Below, one piece after another: positions 36,928 to 45,650 of a stretch of 64,000 bases of DNA (its first letter is position 1; every line of letters starts with the position of its first letter). Source of the DNA: Micromonospora pisi (GTDB lineage: Bacteria; Actinomycetota; Actinomycetes; Mycobacteriales; Micromonosporaceae). The stretch lies in the NCBI RefSeq assembly GCF_003633685.1, contig NZ_RBKT01000001.1:7564001-7628000 (forward strand), in the 5' to 3' direction. The notes beneath the pieces were generated by a model, which saw nothing but the letters and a program-made list of their open reading frames with translations, searched no databases and was not told the DNA's origin. The translations under genes and the position numbers were made by a program.

Positions 36928-37794
36928 ATGGCTAACAACGTTCCCGGTGGCGCCCTCACTCCCGCCGATGGCCTCACCATCGCCCGGATGGGCTACGGGG
37001 CGATGCAGCTGGCCGGACCCCACGTCTTCGGGCCTCCCAGGGACCGGGACCAGGCGATCGCGGTGCTTCGGGAAGCGGTCGACCTCGGCGTCAACCACAT
37101 CGACACCGCCGACTTCTACGGCCCGGCGATCACCAACGAACTCATCCGGGAAGCCCTGTACCCGTACCCGTCCGACCTTGTCATCGTCACCAAGGTCGGG
37201 GCCCGTCGGGGCGAGGACGGCTCATGGCAGCAGTCGCTGGCTCCCGACGATCTCAAGGCCCAGGTGTGCGAGAACCTCCAGCGCCTCGGTCTGGACGTGC
37301 TCGACGTGGTCAACCTGCGGGTCGGCTCGGCGGAGGGCACCTCTGACAAGTCCGTCGCGGAGCAGTTCGGCGCCCTGGCCGAGCTGCGTCAGCAGGGCCT
37401 GGTCCGTCACCTCGGGCTCAGCGGTGTCTCGGCCGCCCAGCTCACCGAGGCGCAGGCGATCGCGCCGGTCGTGACGGTGCAGAACCTGTACAACCTCGCC
37501 AACCGGCAGGACGACGCGCTCGTCGACCGGTGCGCGGCGGAGAACATCGCCTTCGCGTCGTTCTTCCCGCTCGGCGGCTTCAGTCCGCTCGCACACGACA
37601 CCCTGGTCGACGTGGCGGCCCAGGTCGGCGCCACCCAGCAGCAGGTCGCACTCGCCTGGCTGCTGGAGCGATCCCCCACGATGGTCGTCATCCCCGGCAC
37701 CTCGTCCGTCGCCCACCTGCGGGAGAACATCGCCGCCGCCGACCTGAAGCTTCCCGCCGACGCCATCGAAGCACTCGACACCATTGCCGGATGA
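36928..37794 (+). CDS. aldo/keto reductase with atypical catalytic position
   Basis: A 288-residue TIM-barrel oxidoreductase. NADPH-family motifs include MGYGAMQLAGP, HIDTADFYGP (catalytic Asp and Tyr), VTKVG (catalytic Lys) and IPGTSSVAHLRENIAA for cofactor binding. The fourth catalytic residue, normally His in a L-x-H motif, appears as Arg in VVNLRVG; this occurs in some actinobacterial subfamilies. AAAGAGG precedes the ATG. It ends 4 bases from the convergent membrane-protein gene. Carbonyl substrate unknown. Confidence 0.9.
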   Translation: MANNVPGGALTPADGLTIARMGYGAMQLAGPHVFGPPRDRDQAIAVLREAVDLGVNHIDTADFYGPAITNELIREALYPYPSDLVIVTKVGARRGEDGSWQQSLAPDDLKAQVCENLQRLGLDVLDVVNLRVGSAEGTSDKSVAEQFGALAELRQQGLVRHLGLSGVSAAQLTEAQAIAPVVTVQNLYNLANRQDDALVDRCAAENIAFASFFPLGGFSPLAHDTLVDVAAQVGATQQQVALAWLLERSPTMVVIPGTSSVAHLRENIAAADLKLPADAIEALDTIAG

Positions 37795-37798
37795 CCGG

Positions 37799-38407
37799 TC
37801 AAGCGGTAAGCCAGATCGATGTCCGGTTGATGTACACGACCTGCGCGGCGAAGGCGGCCACGGCCACCGCCGCACCGAGCGCGATCGCCAACCCGAGGGA
37901 TCCACTCAGCAACGCGGTCAACAGGGTCGCGCTCAGGCCGATCAGCAGTCCGTTGACCGCGGCCACCATCGCCGCGGTGGTCAGCAGCAGTTGCCAGCGA
38001 GCGGGTCTGCTGGCCACCGCCGCGCCGATCGCCGGCTTGTCTGCCTCGCCGGTCACCGAGTCGGCGAAGAAGGTGTACTCGCCGGCGAGCCGGCGGTGGT
38101 AGTAGGAGCGGATGTGCTGGATGCGTTGAAGGTCCAGCGAGTTCTCCCGCATGGTCTGGACCAGCCGGCCGAAGGTGAGCAGCCCGACGATCACCAGGGT
38201 CGGCAGCACCGCGCCAAGGTACGGCTTGATCAGTTGAGCGCTGCTGGAGACGAAGCCCAGCCCGATCAGGGCGGCGGAGAGTAGCGACATGAAGACGGTC
38301 GCCCGGCCGACCGACTCGGTGATAGTGGCGCTGCGAGAGGTCTGGAGCACGAAATGCTCGGTGGTCAGGGCGGTGAGCAGCGCCTGCTCGCGTGCGTTCT
38401 CATCCAT
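37799..38407 (-). CDS. conserved membrane protein of unknown function
   Basis: A 202-residue protein with four predicted membrane helices in two pairs (about 37-55, 62-80 and 140-158, 165-192) joined by a cytoplasmic segment of about 60 residues containing RIQHIRSYYHRRL. No family is recognised with confidence. Similar four-helix proteins are frequent in actinomycetes. Convergent with the aldo/keto reductase. Confidence 0.8.
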   Translation of the reverse strand: MDENAREQALLTALTTEHFVLQTSRSATITESVGRATVFMSLLSAALIGLGFVSSSAQLIKPYLGAVLPTLVIVGLLTFGRLVQTMRENSLDLQRIQHIRSYYHRRLAGEYTFFADSVTGEADKPAIGAAVASRPARWQLLLTTAAMVAAVNGLLIGLSATLLTALLSGSLGLAIALGAAVAVAAFAAQVVYINRTSIWLTA

Positions 38408-38552
38408 GCCGCTGTCCCTTTGCGCTGGCCGCCCCCCTCATATCATCCGGGACGGGACTCTTGGTGCAGGGCGGTTCCGGGAAGAGGCTGGCCGACGGGA
38501 GCCGGGTCCCCCCTCTTGATCGAAGCGCTGGCGATTGGCCGCCGGTCCCGCC

Positions 38553-39632
38553 CTAGCGCGGGGAGAGCGGGAGGGCGGCGGCGTGGCAGGCGCCCCAGCC
38601 GTCCGCGCGCGCCACGACGCGGCCCTTCCGGATCGCGACGGCGGTCGAGGTGGCGTCGCTGACGGCGGGTACGCCGGCCGCCGAGGCGACGAGGCCCTGC
38701 CGGTCGTGCACGATCCGCAGCCGGGGCCAGGCCGACTCGGGGACGGCCTGGCGCAGGCAGGCGCGGAGTTCCGCGACGGTCAGCCGGGCCAACGGCATCA
38801 GCTCGTCGGGGGCGCCGCTGACCAGGACGGCGGTCACGTCGACGTCGGGCGGGGCGGCACGTACCGCCTCTTCGATCGCGGAGATCCGGTGCAGTCCGAG
38901 GATCGCCACCACCCCGTCACCGTTCAGTCGCACGGGTTCGTCGCGCAGGGCATCGGTCGAGGGCGGTGGCGACCACGGCTCGTCGGCGGGTCGCGCCTGC
39001 GGTATGTGGGCGAGATGCGGCACCTCCCACCGGTCCTCCAGGTCCAGTTCGGCGACCTGTTCGACGGCGCGTACCAGGTTGAACGGCTCGACGAAGCCGG
39101 GCGCCGCGGCGGCGAGCTGACGTGCGCCGTGCAGGGTGGTGAGCACGGTCTCGGCCACCCGTACCCGGCGACCGGTGGGCGTGCCGGCCCGGTGCAACCG
39201 TTCCAACGCGAGCCCGAGCAGGATCGCGTCGAGGTGCATCAACTGCGTGTACGGCAGCCGGGTCCGCTCGGCTGCGAGGACCTCGGGAATGAGGTCCATG
39301 CCGAGTCGGGCCGCGCCCGAGGAGTCGGTGGCGAGGGGGAGTCGCGCCAGCCACGCGCGGGCGAACTCGGCGAGCGCCGTGCGCGGCGAGTCGCCCTGGG
39401 CCCGGTACGGGGGTTCCGGCGGGTTCTCGGCCTCCTCGGCCAGTACGGCGAAGTAGAGCGACTGTTTGCCGGGAAAGTTGGAGTAGACCGCCCCCCGGGT
39501 GAGTTCGGCGCGCTCGGCGATGTTGTCGATCTTCGCGTCCCGGAAGCCGCGCTCGATGAACTCGTCCCGGGCGGCGGCGAGCACCTTGGCACGGTTGCGT
39601 TCCTGCATCTCCGCCCTGGTGAGCCGACCCAT
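38553..39632 (-). CDS. TetR-family regulator with thioredoxin-like C-terminal extension
   Basis: A 359-residue protein, far longer than a normal TetR regulator (about 200). Residues 15-60 form the TetR helix-turn-helix (IDNIAERAELTRGAVYSNFPGKQSLY), and residues 65-200 the helical ligand domain. Residues 205-359 add an alpha/beta domain with VVAILGLHR, a central loop and DRQGLVASAAGVPAVSD followed by AVAIRKGRVVARADG, which looks like a thioredoxin or peroxiredoxin fold without its active-site cysteines. GGGAG precedes the ATG. It is divergent from the P450 gene and probably represses it by binding the CATCTGA repeats between them. Confidence 0.88.
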   Translation of the reverse strand: MGRLTRAEMQERNRAKVLAAARDEFIERGFRDAKIDNIAERAELTRGAVYSNFPGKQSLYFAVLAEEAENPPEPPYRAQGDSPRTALAEFARAWLARLPLATDSSGAARLGMDLIPEVLAAERTRLPYTQLMHLDAILLGLALERLHRAGTPTGRRVRVAETVLTTLHGARQLAAAAPGFVEPFNLVRAVEQVAELDLEDRWEVPHLAHIPQARPADEPWSPPPSTDALRDEPVRLNGDGVVAILGLHRISAIEEAVRAAPPDVDVTAVLVSGAPDELMPLARLTVAELRACLRQAVPESAWPRLRIVHDRQGLVASAAGVPAVSDATSTAVAIRKGRVVARADGWGACHAAALPLSPR

Positions 39633-39687
39633 CGTTCTCCCTGTTTCGCGGCGTTGCCATCCGTGTGGATTGAAGATACCGTCACCA

Positions 39688-39723
39688 CTCAGATGGTAGG
39701 ACCATCTGACATGAACATCTGAG
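39688..39723. promoter_or_regulatory. TetR-type operator between regulator and P450 genes
   Basis: CAGATGGT-AGG-ACCATCTG (39690-39708) is a perfect 8-bp inverted repeat. CTCAGATG (39688-39695) also pairs exactly with CATCTGAG (39716-39723). Three copies of the ATCTG element in alternating orientation thus fill the 100-base gap between the divergent genes, right before the P450 start. Confidence 0.7.
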
Positions 39724-39735
39724 ATGGGAGTCGTG

Positions 39736-40959
39736 GTGAGCGGTACCGGAGACGATCTGAGCGGCGTTCCCGAGATCGACCTGATGAACGCCGACGTGCT
39801 GACCGACCCCTTCACCGCGTACGGGCGCGCCCGGGAGCAATCGCCGATGGCGCGGATCGTCGGACCCGGATTCGGCCCGATCTGGGCCGTCACCCGCCAC
39901 GAGGAGGCGCGTGCGATGCTGACCGATCCCCGGTTCGAACTCAACGCCGCCAGCTTCACCCGGCCCGACGTACCGGAACACTGCCTGGCCTACATGCGGA
40001 CCATGCAGGAGATGGACGGCCCGGAGCACGCCCGGTTGCGCCGGCTGGTGTCGCCCGCGTTCACCGCGCGCCGCGCCGCCGAGTTCCGGCCACGGATCGA
40101 ACCGATCGTCGACCGGCTCCTCGACGACCTGCCCCGCCACGCCGAGAACGGTGTGGTGGACCTGCTCGTGCACTTCGCCCGGCCGCTGCCGATGGACGTC
40201 ATCTGCGAGCTGGTCGGCGTCCCCGAGGACGACCGTCCGCATTGGCGGGAGTGGGGCGCCGCCGTCGCCGCCGGCTGGGGTCAGGCGTTCGCCGACGCCA
40301 TTCCGGGCATCATGGCCGGCGCCCGGGCCGTGGTCGCACACCGGCGCGCCGAGCCCGGCGACGACCTGGTCTCCGACCTCATCCGCACCCAGGCCGAGGC
40401 GGACGACCAGCTCAGTGACACCGAGCTGATCACCCTGGTCTGGCACCTCGTCCTGGCTGGACAGACACCGACGAACCTGATCACCAACGCGGTGCAGACG
40501 CTGCTCGCGCACCCCGGGCAACTCGCCGCCCTCCGCGCCGACCCCGGCCTCATGCCGGGAGCGGTCGAGGAACTCACCCGCTGGTCCGGACCACAGGTGA
40601 TGACCATTCCCCGGTACGCCCGGGAGGACGTCGAGCTGGCCGGCGTACGGGTGGGCAAGGGGGAGCCGGTCACCGCCGTGATCGTCGCCGCCAACCGCGA
40701 CCCACGGGCCTTCGCCGACCCCGACCGGCTCGACGTCGGCCGAACCGCAGGGATAGCCGCCCACCTCGGATACGCCCACGGCCCGCACTTCTGCCTCGGC
40801 GCCGCACTGGCCCGGACCCAGATCGAGGTGGCGTTGACCGGGCTGCTGCGTCGCTTCCCCGACCTGTCCCTCGCCGACACGGCGGGGCCGGCGGCCCGGA
40901 TCCCCGACCCGGGCACCTGGCGGCTGGCCGCGCTGCCGGTGACCCTCTCCAACGGCTGA
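39736..40959 (+). CDS. cytochrome P450 monooxygenase
   Basis: A 407-residue bacterial class I P450. The heme-binding motif is HGPHFCLGAALAR with ligand C353, the K-helix motif is E-E-L-T-R, and the I helix has AGQTPT, in which the usual acid of the A-G-x-D/E-T motif is replaced by glutamine. Electrons would come from ferredoxin and reductase encoded elsewhere. GTG is chosen as start because GGGAG lies 5 bases upstream; an ATG four codons earlier is possible. It probably hydroxylates a small hydrophobic molecule under control of the divergent TetR protein. Confidence 0.93.
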   Translation: MSGTGDDLSGVPEIDLMNADVLTDPFTAYGRAREQSPMARIVGPGFGPIWAVTRHEEARAMLTDPRFELNAASFTRPDVPEHCLAYMRTMQEMDGPEHARLRRLVSPAFTARRAAEFRPRIEPIVDRLLDDLPRHAENGVVDLLVHFARPLPMDVICELVGVPEDDRPHWREWGAAVAAGWGQAFADAIPGIMAGARAVVAHRRAEPGDDLVSDLIRTQAEADDQLSDTELITLVWHLVLAGQTPTNLITNAVQTLLAHPGQLAALRADPGLMPGAVEELTRWSGPQVMTIPRYAREDVELAGVRVGKGEPVTAVIVAANRDPRAFADPDRLDVGRTAGIAAHLGYAHGPHFCLGAALARTQIEVALTGLLRRFPDLSLADTAGPAARIPDPGTWRLAALPVTLSNG

Positions 40960-41037
40960 TGTCGTGCGGTCAGGGTGCGTGTGAGCAGGGGCGACGTCGG
41001 CGTTCGGCCTGACCACACGGCCGATCTGAGGCTGGTT

Positions 41038-42003
41038 ATGATCTTCGCCATGCCTGCCGCCCCCACCCTGGCACCGACAATGGACCTGGCCGCCGCCTAC
41101 CCCGAGATAGTCAGCCTCCGGGCCGCTCTGCTGGCCGGCGACTGGGCCGCTGTGCAGGCGATCCTGGCCGAACACGACCCCGCCGCGCGCACCCGGCTGA
41201 TCCGGCTGGGCGCGGAGACCTCCGCCGCCGCCCCCTTCCTGCGCGAGCGGGTCAAGGCCGACCCGAGCGACACCCTCGCCGCCGCGCTGCTCGCCGGTCG
41301 GCTGATCGAAGATGCCTGGGAGGTACGCACCGGCGCCCGGGCCGAGCACGTCAGCCGGGAGCAGTTCGCCCGCTTCCACGAGATCCTGCGCGACGCCGAA
41401 CGGCTCCTGATCGACGCCGCCGCGTACGACCCGAGCGACCCCGCCGTCTGGACCCAGCGTCTGATCACCGCACGAGGGTTGCAACTGGGCCAGTCCGAGG
41501 CCCGCCGGCGCTACGACCGGCTCGCCGAGCACCACCCACACCACCTGCCGGCACAGTCGCAACTGCTCCAGCAGCTCGCTCCGAAGTGGAGCGGCTCGCT
41601 GGAGGCGATGCACGCCTTCGCCCGTACCGAGATGCTGGCGGCGCCAGAGGGAGCGCCGAACGCGGTCCTGGTCGTGGACGCGCACATCGAGCACGCGCTG
41701 CTCACCCTCAAGGGCGACGACCGTGCACGTCACTTCCAACGGGCCGACGTCAAGGAACAGGTCCACGAGGCGGCGTCCCGCTCGGTGCTGCATCCGGCGT
41801 ACCAGCGGACCGTCGGCTGGGTCTCGGTGGAGAACACCTTCGCCTTCATGTTCACGATGATGGACGACTACGTGCCCGCCGCCCGGCTCTTCACCGGGCT
41901 CGGGCACCTGGTCAGTGAGCTGCCGTGGGCGTACCTCGGCGACCCGGTCAAGCTCTTCGGCGAGTTCCGGGACCGCGCGATGAAGAAGGGCGGTACCCGA
42001 TGA
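41038..42003 (+). CDS. hypothetical helical-repeat protein coupled to the M16 peptidase
   Basis: A 321-residue cytoplasmic protein with no recognised family. It is almost wholly alpha-helical, with TPR-like pairs (about 80-130: LLAGRLIEDAWEVR; 130-190: LLIDAAAYDPSDPAVW). The stop overlaps the ATG of the M16 peptidase gene (ATGA), so the two are made together and probably interact. ATG at 41038 is chosen; another ATG lies four codons later. Confidence 0.8.
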   Translation: MIFAMPAAPTLAPTMDLAAAYPEIVSLRAALLAGDWAAVQAILAEHDPAARTRLIRLGAETSAAAPFLRERVKADPSDTLAAALLAGRLIEDAWEVRTGARAEHVSREQFARFHEILRDAERLLIDAAAYDPSDPAVWTQRLITARGLQLGQSEARRRYDRLAEHHPHHLPAQSQLLQQLAPKWSGSLEAMHAFARTEMLAAPEGAPNAVLVVDAHIEHALLTLKGDDRARHFQRADVKEQVHEAASRSVLHPAYQRTVGWVSVENTFAFMFTMMDDYVPAARLFTGLGHLVSELPWAYLGDPVKLFGEFRDRAMKKGGTR

Positions 42004-43679
42004 TTCGCCAGACCGAGGTTGACGGCGTAGCGACGCTGATCGCCCCCACCACCGGACCGATGCACGCCGGGCTGATGTTCCGGGTCGGCCAGGCCGACGA
42101 GACACTCGCCCGCCGGGGCATCACCCACCTGCTGGAGCACCTGGTGCTCTTCCCGGTCGGCACCGCCGACTACCACTACAACGGGGCCACCGGCAGCGTC
42201 GTCACCTACTTCCACATGCAGGGATCCGCCGCCGACATCACCGCCTTCCTGGTCGGGGTCTGCCGTTCGCTGCGCGACCTCGCCACCGACCGGCTGGAAA
42301 CCGAAAAGACCATTCTGCGTACGGAGTGGAGCGGCCGGAACGGTTCGGCGACCGAGGGGATGCCGCTCTGGCGGCACGGTGCCCGCGACTACGGCCTGGT
42401 CAGCTACCCCGAGTGGGGGCTGTCCGGGCTGACCGCGGCGGACCTGCGGGACTGGGCGGACCGGTACTTCACCCGGGAGAACGCCGTGCTCTGGATCGCC
42501 GGCGACGAGATACCGGCCGGTCTCACCCTCGACCTGCCGTCCGGGCAGCGTCAACCGGTGCCGACCGCCTCCACGGCGTTGCCGTCCACACCGGCGTTCT
42601 TCTCCGGCTCGACCGGCGCCACCGGCCTCGACGCGGTCGTGCCGAGGAGTGCTCCCGCCCGGGTCTTCAGCGGCGTCCTGGAGCGGGAACTCTTCCGTAG
42701 CCTGCGCCAGGAGAGCGGGCTCTCGTACACCGCCGCGACGAACTACGAACCCCGGGGCGACAACTTCGCCGTCATCACCGCGATCGCCGACGCGCTGCCG
42801 GAGAAGCAGGACGCGGTGCTCGGCGGCTTCGTCGACGTACTGGCGAAGCTGCGTGTCGGTCGGATCGACGAGGCCGACGTGAGCGCCGTGGTCGCCAAGG
42901 CCACCGATTCGCTCTCCACCGGCGAGGCCGACGCCGCGCGCCTGCCCGCGGCGGCGTTCAACCTGCTCACCAACCACCCGACCCAGTCCGGCGACGAGGT
43001 CGCCCGGGAGTTGAAGGCGGTCACCGTCGAGCAGGTGCACGAGGTGACCAAGGTCGCGCTCGAATCGGCGCTGCTGATGACCCCGTACGGGCGGACCGCC
43101 GACTGGGCCGGCTTCACCGCCGCCCCCACCGGCTCGTCCGAGGCGCTGCGAGGTACGACGTACCAGGGGCTGGGCGACGTGTCGACGCGGCTCGTGGTGG
43201 CCGACGAGGGCGTGAGCCTGGTGCCGAAGCAGGGTTCGCCGGTCACCGTACGGTTCAACCAGTGCGTGGCGATGCTGGCCTGGCCCGACGGTGCCCGACA
43301 GCTCATCGGCGGCGACGCGATCTCGGTCCGGATCGAACCGACCCTCTACCGGGGTGCCACCGCCGTGAACGTCGACGCGCAGGTGCCGCCGGGAGTCCGG
43401 GTGGACCTGCCGGCCCGCGATCCGGATCAGATTCCCCACCCGGAGACCGCGACCGCCGCGTCCGTGCCGGCGTCCGGTGGCCGGATCACCCCCAACCGGC
43501 TCCAGGTCGGCGCCCTCGGCCTGGTCGCCCTCGTGGTCGGCGCGCTGGCCCTGGGCGTCACCGTGGCGATGATCGTCGGCGCCATGGAGTTCCGCCTGTT
43601 GCCGGCGATCGGTGCCTGGATCATCGCCGGCTACCTCGGTAAGGCATTCCTCGCCAAGTGGCAGGGCGACCGCGAGTAG
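42000..43679 (+). CDS. M16-family zinc peptidase with C-terminal membrane anchor
   Basis: A 559-residue pitrilysin-clan protein. The inverted zinc motif H43-L-L-E46-H47 is intact, with the distal glutamate probably E102 or E109. The second barrel near 210-360 includes RSLRQESGLSYTAATNYEP, typical of the inactive half. A strongly hydrophobic segment (about 505-545) near the end would anchor it in the membrane, the catalytic domain probably facing the cytoplasm. Some M16 peptidases trim peptide natural products, others digest small peptides; no precursor gene is visible here. Confidence 0.88.
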   Translation: MIRQTEVDGVATLIAPTTGPMHAGLMFRVGQADETLARRGITHLLEHLVLFPVGTADYHYNGATGSVVTYFHMQGSAADITAFLVGVCRSLRDLATDRLETEKTILRTEWSGRNGSATEGMPLWRHGARDYGLVSYPEWGLSGLTAADLRDWADRYFTRENAVLWIAGDEIPAGLTLDLPSGQRQPVPTASTALPSTPAFFSGSTGATGLDAVVPRSAPARVFSGVLERELFRSLRQESGLSYTAATNYEPRGDNFAVITAIADALPEKQDAVLGGFVDVLAKLRVGRIDEADVSAVVAKATDSLSTGEADAARLPAAAFNLLTNHPTQSGDEVARELKAVTVEQVHEVTKVALESALLMTPYGRTADWAGFTAAPTGSSEALRGTTYQGLGDVSTRLVVADEGVSLVPKQGSPVTVRFNQCVAMLAWPDGARQLIGGDAISVRIEPTLYRGATAVNVDAQVPPGVRVDLPARDPDQIPHPETATAASVPASGGRITPNRLQVGALGLVALVVGALALGVTVAMIVGAMEFRLLPAIGAWIIAGYLGKAFLAKWQGDRE

Positions 43680-43690
43680 GACCCGCCGGG

Positions 43691-44698
43691 TCAGGGGTTG
43701 AAGCTGACGAACCAGCCGTGGTGGTCGGTGTGATGCATCTCGTACGTGCGGGTCTGCCCGACGTGGAGATCGCCGCTGGCCATGAGTTGTTGCACGCCGC
43801 CGTCGCCGGTCTGCTGGTAGCCGGCGGGGACGCAGGTCAGCACGTCCGGCGTGCCGCCGGGGACGAGGTTGAGGTCCCCGGCGACGACGACCGGGGCCAC
43901 CGAACCGACCACCGCCCGCATGGCGGGCACCTCGACCTGCAGGAGTCGCCGGCACTGTCCCAACGCGACAGTCGGTGACACGTACGTCAGGTGCGTCGTG
44001 CAGGCGTAGTAGTTGTCGACCACGGCCACGCAGAGCCAGGCCCGCAACTCGTCCGGGAGGCCGCCCTGATCCGGGTAGAGCCCGTTGAACACCGAGACGC
44101 CGTGCCAGTTCCCGGCGCCGACCCGGCCGAGGATCCCGATGCCGTACTGGTCGCCGTTGCGGCACCGGTAGGGCTGTGAGCTGTCGGCCGGGTCGCCGGC
44201 CGGTTGGAACGCCCAGAACACGTGGTCGTCCGGGAAGTTCTCCACCATCGCGGGGTAGAGGGTGGTGGCCACGTCGTCCCGGCAGATCTCGTTCAGGGTG
44301 ACGATCTGCGGGCGCAACGCGGTGATCGCCGAGAACGCCTCGCCCACCGCCCGCCCCTTGTTGAGCTGCGGGTAGCAGGCGGCCTGACCGCTGTTGCAGA
44401 GATTGAGCTGCAACGCGCTGAGCGGCTGCACCGCCGATCCGTCGGGTCGGCCCGCGCGGCCGTCCAGCACCGCGTCGAGCACGCCGAGTTCGGCGCAGGG
44501 CCCCTGGCCCGCCCCGGGGCAGAAGGTGCGTATCTCGGGTGTCGTCCCGACCGCCGCCCGGTGCCGACCGGATTGCGTGAGCGTGTGCCCGGCGAAGGCC
44601 GCCACCAGCACTAACACACCGAGGAAGGCGATGATGCGCAGCCGGGACCGGCGGCCTGCGGCGGCCCGCGGCCAGGAGCGCGTCGGCCCAGATGTCAT
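43691..44698 (-). CDS. endonuclease/exonuclease/phosphatase-family protein, membrane-anchored
   Basis: A 335-residue protein with an N-terminal membrane anchor (residues 21-40) or signal, then a DNase I-like EEP fold. Metal/catalytic motifs are LQLNLCNSG, the glutamate in IVTLNEIC, THLTYVS, VVVAGDLNLVPGG and the C-terminal HTDHHGWFVSF. Several cysteines outside the core suggest an extracellular location. It may act as a secreted nuclease or phosphodiesterase. It ends 11 bases from the convergent M16 gene. Confidence 0.87.
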   Translation of the reverse strand: MTSGPTRSWPRAAAGRRSRLRIIAFLGVLVLVAAFAGHTLTQSGRHRAAVGTTPEIRTFCPGAGQGPCAELGVLDAVLDGRAGRPDGSAVQPLSALQLNLCNSGQAACYPQLNKGRAVGEAFSAITALRPQIVTLNEICRDDVATTLYPAMVENFPDDHVFWAFQPAGDPADSSQPYRCRNGDQYGIGILGRVGAGNWHGVSVFNGLYPDQGGLPDELRAWLCVAVVDNYYACTTHLTYVSPTVALGQCRRLLQVEVPAMRAVVGSVAPVVVAGDLNLVPGGTPDVLTCVPAGYQQTGDGGVQQLMASGDLHVGQTRTYEMHHTDHHGWFVSFNP

Positions 44699-44772
44699 GC
44701 GTACGCCGCTCCGCCCGTCACTGGACGGTGACCCGTCGATGGCCCGAGATCCTGCCCCAAGATAGCCGACGT

Positions 44773-45555
44773 TCAGTGGACGCCCGTACCCCCAGCCGAG
44801 GGGTTGGTACGCCGGACGAAGACCTCGATCCCGTCGAGCACCCGTTCCAGTCCGAACTCGAACGCGCGGGTCGGCTCGTACGTCCCCTGGTTCGCCTCGC
44901 CGGCCGCACTGCCGACCGCGCTCGCGACCGGGTAACTGTCCGGGTCGAGGACCTGTTCCAGCAGGGGTGCCTGGGCGGCCCACCACTGTTCGTCGGTCAT
45001 CCCGGTGCGCCGTTCGACCAGTGCCGCCTCGACCGCGCCCCGGGCCGCCCCGGCGACGTAGCCGAGCAGCAGGGTCAGGACCGAATCCATCTCGACCTCG
45101 GTCAGGCCGATGTCGGTCAGCGCGCGGAGTTCGTAGTCGTACTTGGCGATCAGGTGGGGTCCCATCGGTGGGCGCTGTACGGCCATCTCCAGCATCCACG
45201 GGTGTCGTTGGTAGGTGGCCAGGTTCTCCCGGGCGATCTGTTCGAGTCTGCCGCGCCAGTCGAGGGTGCCCTGGTCCGGGCGGGCCATCCGCCCCAGCAC
45301 GGTGTCGAGCATGACGTCGACGAGTTCGGCCTTGCTCGGCACGTAGGTGTAGAGCGACATCACCCCCACGCCGAGCCGTTCGGCGAGCTTGCGCATGGAG
45401 AGGGCGGCCAGACCGTCGGCGTCGGCCAGCTCGATGGCGGTGTCGACGATCCTGTCGACGGTCAGCCCGGACCGGGGCGCGGGTTTCTCCGGCCCCCGCC
45501 AGAGCAGGGCGATGCTGCGGGCCGGGTCTCCGCCGCCGGTGTACTCGGTGGTCAT
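44773..45555 (-). CDS. TetR-family repressor of the DrrAB-like exporter
   Basis: A 260-residue TetR regulator with helix-turn-helix at about residues 33-78 (IVDTAIELADADGLAALSM, GVGVMSLYTYVPSKAELVD) and a C-terminal TetR_C_1-type domain with WWAAQAPLLEQVLDPDSYP. This group often controls drug exporters. GGGGAG precedes the ATG. It is divergent from the exporter unit, with a perfect 14-bp inverted repeat between them that is very likely its operator. The ligand is probably the exported drug or a metabolite. Confidence 0.92.
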   Translation of the reverse strand: MTTEYTGGGDPARSIALLWRGPEKPAPRSGLTVDRIVDTAIELADADGLAALSMRKLAERLGVGVMSLYTYVPSKAELVDVMLDTVLGRMARPDQGTLDWRGRLEQIARENLATYQRHPWMLEMAVQRPPMGPHLIAKYDYELRALTDIGLTEVEMDSVLTLLLGYVAGAARGAVEAALVERRTGMTDEQWWAAQAPLLEQVLDPDSYPVASAVGSAAGEANQGTYEPTRAFEFGLERVLDGIEVFVRRTNPSAGGTGVH

Positions 45556-45600
45556 CTCCGCTCCCCAGGGTGCGCGCGGTGCGGGTTGGCAGGCGCCAAC

Positions 45601-45634
45601 CGTACGGTGTACGGTCTGTTCCGTACACCGTACG
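45601..45634. promoter_or_regulatory. TetR operator, perfect 14-bp inverted repeat
   Basis: CGTACGGTGTACGG (45601-45614) and its exact complement (45621-45634) with a 6-base spacer, between the divergent tetR and exporter genes. It ends 16 bases before the exporter start, so binding would block that promoter, and probably the tetR promoter too. Confidence 0.85.
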
Positions 45635-45650
45635 ATTCTAAGGGGTCCGG

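Noticed and set aside
39724-43679. RiPP biosynthetic cluster (P450 plus M16 peptidase)
   Set aside because: No short precursor ORF, no cyclase, dehydratase or radical SAM gene is visible; kept only as a mild remark.
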